From Gillisella vitis (GTDB lineage Bacteria > Pseudomonadota > Alphaproteobacteria > Rhizobiales > Rhizobiaceae), in the NCBI RefSeq assembly GCF_001541345.2, contig NZ_LMVL02000004.1, forward strand, positions 310,001 through 374,000: a DNA stretch of 64,000 bases, given 5' to 3'. Positions 61,313 through 64,000 of this stretch are shown here, in pieces. The translations under genes and the position numbers were made by a program. How positions within the stretch are numbered: the stretch's first letter is position 1; every line of letters starts with the position of its first letter. The notes beneath the pieces were generated by a model. It did no database searches. It saw nothing but the letters and a program-made list of their open reading frames with translations, and was not told the origin of the DNA.

Positions 61313-62299
61313 ATGCCGACTGTTGCCCCGCTCGATCTGGAAGGCCACGTACTGACCGCGGCCTTCCTTGGAGACATTCCGGTTTTCGTCACGGCGGCTG
61401 GCGCCGTTCACCGTCTGGATGGCGGCGAGCAGGTCACCGAAACCGGGTCGGGCCTGCTGACCGCCATCAAGGACGACCATAACCAGACGCTTTTGACCGG
61501 CGGCGAGGACGGCAAAGTGCTGCGCATCGCTCATGATGGCACGGTCACGGAACTGGCGCACGCGCCGCGCAAGTGGATTTCCGTGGTCGCTGCCGGACCG
61601 CAAGGCGCGGTCGCCTATGGTTATGGCAAATCCGCCTTCGTGCGGTTGGCAAGCGGCGCTGTGCACACCTATGAGGAGGAGCGCTCGGTCGAGGGTCTCG
61701 CTTTTGCCCCCAAGGGCTTGCGCATCGCCATTTCCCGCTACAATGGCGTGACGTTGCGCTTTGCCGCAGCCGAGGGCAAGCCGGTCGATCTGGAATGGAA
61801 GGGCGCCCATACCGGCGTCAGTTTTTCGCCCGACAACCGTTTCGTCGTCACCACTATGCAGGAAAATGCCTTGCATGGCTGGAAGCTGGATGGTGCCGGC
61901 AGCGATACCCGCCATATGCGCATGACCGGCTATCCCGCCAAGGTGAAGTCGATCTCCTGGTCGGCCAAGGGCAAATGGCTCGCCTCGTCAGGTGCCCCTG
62001 CTGCGATCGTCTGGCCCTTTGCCTCCAAGGACGGCCCGATGGGCAAGGCCCCGCAGGAGCTCGGAACACGCGCCAATATCATGGTCACCCAGGTCGCCTT
62101 CCATCCCGCGGAAGAGGTGCTGGCCATTGGCTATATCGACGGCATGGTGCTGGCGGTGCGCCTGGCCGATGGCAAGGAGGCGCTGTTGCGCCGTCCGGGC
62201 AAGGGTGCGATCACAAGCCTGGGCTGGAGCGCCAGTGGCAAGCTGCTGGCCTTCGGATCTGACGCTGGCGATTGCGGCGTGATAGATATCGCCGGCTGA
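61313..62299 (+). CDS. WD40-repeat-like protein
   Basis: This 328-residue cytoplasmic protein has about six to seven blades with short WD-like patterns (LLTGGEDGKVLRIAHDG, GVSFSPDNRFVVTTMQENALHGWKL, SISWSAKGKWLASSGAPAAIVWPF). It is likely a beta-propeller. Its position right after a COG0523 metal GTPase suggests an accessory role in the same metal pathway, perhaps as a partner or target recogniser. No enzyme motif is seen. A strong terminator follows. Confidence 0.9.
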   Translation: MPTVAPLDLEGHVLTAAFLGDIPVFVTAAGAVHRLDGGEQVTETGSGLLTAIKDDHNQTLLTGGEDGKVLRIAHDGTVTELAHAPRKWISVVAAGPQGAVAYGYGKSAFVRLASGAVHTYEEERSVEGLAFAPKGLRIAISRYNGVTLRFAAAEGKPVDLEWKGAHTGVSFSPDNRFVVTTMQENALHGWKLDGAGSDTRHMRMTGYPAKVKSISWSAKGKWLASSGAPAAIVWPFASKDGPMGKAPQELGTRANIMVTQVAFHPAEEVLAIGYIDGMVLAVRLADGKEALLRRPGKGAITSLGWSASGKLLAFGSDAGDCGVIDIAG

Positions 62300-62327
62300 T
62301 CTCAAGTAAAAAACAATTACGACGAGC

Positions 62328-62354
62328 AAACCAGGGGTAATGCCCTGGTTTTTT
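62328..62354 (+). terminator. Intrinsic terminator after the WD40 gene
   Basis: AAACCAGGG pairs with CCCTGGTTT over nine base pairs with a 6-base loop and runs into a stretch of Ts. It ends the cobW-WD40 unit. Confidence 0.85.
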
Positions 62355-62368
62355 AGTATTGAAATCAA

Positions 62369-62470
62369 CTACAGCGCCGCACGCCATATATGACGCGCAA
62401 AGGTTCCTGTAGATCATTATATTTAATGCATAATTTTCTCGTTATCTGATGCCGATTTAAAGAATTATGC
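62369..62470 (+). repeat. Intergenic palindrome plus GCATAA box, copy 4 (extended)
   Basis: A CTACAG...CTGTAG arrangement (62369-62412) is followed by TTTAATGCATAATTTTCTC and closed by AGAATTATGC near 62461-62470. It repeats the two-part structure of copy 3. It sits between the WD40 gene terminator and the second chemoreceptor gene. Confidence 0.75.
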
Positions 62471-62650
62471 AATAGATTCAAATTTTAAGGAAAACATAAC
62501 CAACCGGAAACTAAAATAAATATGCTTTTTAAAGCGCTCTTGAAAAATAAGCGATGTGTTCAACTTTAGACCATAACCTGGCCACATCACCTCGACGCTT
62601 TCGTCCGCGTGATCTGCTCCTCCCGATATCACTTTCTGCGGACGACAACT

Positions 62651-64000
62651 ATGAAGCTCAGCATATCCTCCACGGTGATCATTTCCGGCGTGATCCTTGC
62701 CGTCGGAGTCGTCATCACACTCGCGACCGCCATGCAGACCCTCCAGCGGCTGAAGGTCAACGGACCGATCTATCAGCAGATCGTCGACAGCAAGGACCTG
62801 ATCGCCGATATCCTGCCGCCGCCGCTGTATCTGGTCGAGGCTTATTCCCTGACCAATGAGGCAGCCCTTCAGCCGGATATGGCCGCTATCAATGTCGAGC
62901 GCCTGAAACTGCTGAAAAGCCAGTATCAGGAACGCCGGGACTATTGGAAAGGCACAACCCTGCCTGATGCTCTGCGCAGCAAGTTGCAGCAGGATGTTCT
63001 GGTGAAGGGCGATGCCTTTTGGGCGCAAATGGATCAAGCGGTCATTCCGGCCCTGAGCGGCACTGATCCGGCCAAGCTGACGGCCGCCCTCAATGAATTG
63101 AAGGAGCGGTTTCACATCCATGAGGCCGCCGTTAATCAGTTGGTCGATATGGGAAATACCTATGGTAAGCTACGGGAAACCGAAGCCGCCACGGAGACCG
63201 CATCGCGCGAAACCGTCAGCTATGCGCTCGGAAGCGCGCTGATCCTCCTCAGCCTCGCCTCGATTGTCATTGTTCAACGCCGCGCCCTGTCACCGCTGCG
63301 CCATATGACCACGGCCATGACCGCCATGGCCCATGGCAACCTCGATACACCTCCTCCCTACGGCACCCGCACCGATGAAATCGGCGAGATCGCCCATGCC
63401 CTGTCGATCTTTCGCGATGCCGGGCTGGAAAAACGCCGCCTGGAGCAAGAGGCCGATGCCAGCCGCGCCAGCACGGAAGAGCAGCGCCGGCAGCGCGAGG
63501 CCGAGCGTGCCGCCGAGGCGCAAGCCCTGCGCCGCGTGGTCGAAGAACTTGGCGACGGTCTGCATCGGTTGGCCGAATGCAACATGCGCACCACGCTCGA
63601 CACACCGTTCGATGCCCGTTTCGACGTGCTTCGCAGCGATTTCAACGACTCCATCCTGACGCTTCAGACCACTCTGAAGCAGGTTCTCGACGAGACCGGT
63701 TATCTGCAAACCAATAGCCGCGAGATGCGGGACGCCGCCGACAGCCTGGCCAAGCGCACCGAGCAACAGGCCGCCGCCCTTGAAGAAACCGCCGCGGCTC
63801 TCGAAGAGGTCGCCTCGACCGTGAAGGCCTCGACCACAAGAACCCGCGAAACCCGCAGCCTGGTGAGAGATGCTCGTGACTGCACGACGGCCTCCAATGT
63901 GGTGGTGAACAATGCCATTACCGCCATGCAGCGGATTGAAACCGTCTCCGGTGAAATCGGCACGATCATCGGGGTGATCGATGAGATCGCCTTCCAGACC
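62651..64000 (+). CDS. Methyl-accepting chemotaxis protein (partial, runs off the end)
   Basis: The frame opens at 62651 (MKLSISSTVIISGVIL) and remains open for 450 codons to the window end. TM1 is at about residues 7-27, a sensor domain extends to about 190, TM2 is at about 191-208, and HAMP at 209-262. Coiled-coil methylation and signalling sequence then follows, ending in the start of the conserved tip (IGVIDEIAFQT). The remainder, including any CheR pentapeptide, lies outside. Its sensor domain differs from the receptor at the left end. The start is supported only by a weak ribosome site. Confidence 0.93.
   Translation, partial: MKLSISSTVIISGVILAVGVVITLATAMQTLQRLKVNGPIYQQIVDSKDLIADILPPPLYLVEAYSLTNEAALQPDMAAINVERLKLLKSQYQERRDYWKGTTLPDALRSKLQQDVLVKGDAFWAQMDQAVIPALSGTDPAKLTAALNELKERFHIHEAAVNQLVDMGNTYGKLRETEAATETASRETVSYALGSALILLSLASIVIVQRRALSPLRHMTTAMTAMAHGNLDTPPPYGTRTDEIGEIAHALSIFRDAGLEKRRLEQEADASRASTEEQRRQREAERAAEAQALRRVVEELGDGLHRLAECNMRTTLDTPFDARFDVLRSDFNDSILTLQTTLKQVLDETGYLQTNSREMRDAADSLAKRTEQQAAALEETAAALEEVASTVKASTTRTRETRSLVRDARDCTTASNVVVNNAITAMQRIETVSGEIGTIIGVIDEIAFQT

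Overview
The window looks like a piece of a Rhizobiaceae genome, most like the Agrobacterium/Allorhizobium/Rhizobium group. This is inferred from GC-rich coding sequence, a GltBD pair with alphaproteobacterial features, an Agrobacterium-type glycogen operon (glgP-glgB-glgC-glgA-pgm-glgX), a CpdR-type response regulator, an MmgR-like small RNA, a ROSE-type RNA thermometer on an Hsp20 gene, soxBDAG, and rhizobial-style intergenic palindromes. It was judged by reading only; no database search was run. No phage, transposase, integrase, CRISPR array or replication origin was seen.

Layout. 0-2.3 kb: tail of an unidentified frame and a methyl-accepting chemotaxis protein (minus). 2.6-8.9 kb: gltB-gltD for ammonium assimilation (minus), ending in a canonical terminator. 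9.5-16.7 kb: threonine aldolase, heat-shock-controlled hsp20, an alpha/beta hydrolase, a tentative MpaB-like protein, histidinol-phosphatase, the MmgR-like sRNA, N-formylglutamate amidohydrolase and cpdR. 16.9-20.0 kb: tRNA-Val(GAC), an MscS-type channel and a ManC-type mannose-1-phosphate guanylyltransferase. 20.2-27.1 kb: a three-gene set (transglutaminase plus DUF2126 amidoligase; circularly permuted ATP-grasp plus alpha-E; second transglutaminase-like protein) resembling a predicted peptide-ligation and peptide-cleavage system. A four-unit tandem palindromic repeat sits inside this set. 27.3-28.9 kb: an orphan TadG-like von Willebrand A protein and a 70-residue conserved-looking protein.

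29.2-40.3 kb: the glycogen operon, with tight or overlapping junctions, covering synthesis (glgC, glgA, glgB), breakdown (glgP, glgX) and interconversion of glucose phosphates (pgm). 40.6-42.2 kb: a MaoC/NodN-like hydratase followed by a DUF2332 gene interrupted by an in-frame amber codon. 42.2-44.4 kb: TRAP transporter membrane subunits DctM and DctQ (minus). A plausible partner, a Tat-exported DctP, lies 10 kb away at 54.5-55.6 kb. 44.6-46.5 kb: an aa3 oxidase subunit IV, a TPR lipoprotein and rpsU. 47.0-52.1 kb: soxBDAG, the heterotetrameric sarcosine oxidase. 52.1-54.3 kb: a PRISE-type enone reductase divergent from an HxlR regulator, then a RelB/RelE-type toxin-antitoxin pair. 55.8-62.3 kb: a PuuD-like amidase, a LacI regulator with a 2-hydroxyacid dehydrogenase, a MarR regulator, a creatininase-family amidohydrolase, and a His-rich CobW/COG0523 GTPase followed by a WD40-type protein. 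The window ends inside a second chemoreceptor gene.

Regulatory and repeat content is rich. At least four copies of an intergenic element (CTACAGC...GCTGTAG palindrome followed by a TTGCTGCATAA-like box) are scattered at 13.9, 16.1, 44.5 and 62.4 kb. Two RNA-level control devices can be read directly: the ROSE-like thermometer with a heat-shock promoter at 11.14-11.28 kb, and the MmgR-like sRNA at 14.95-15.03 kb.
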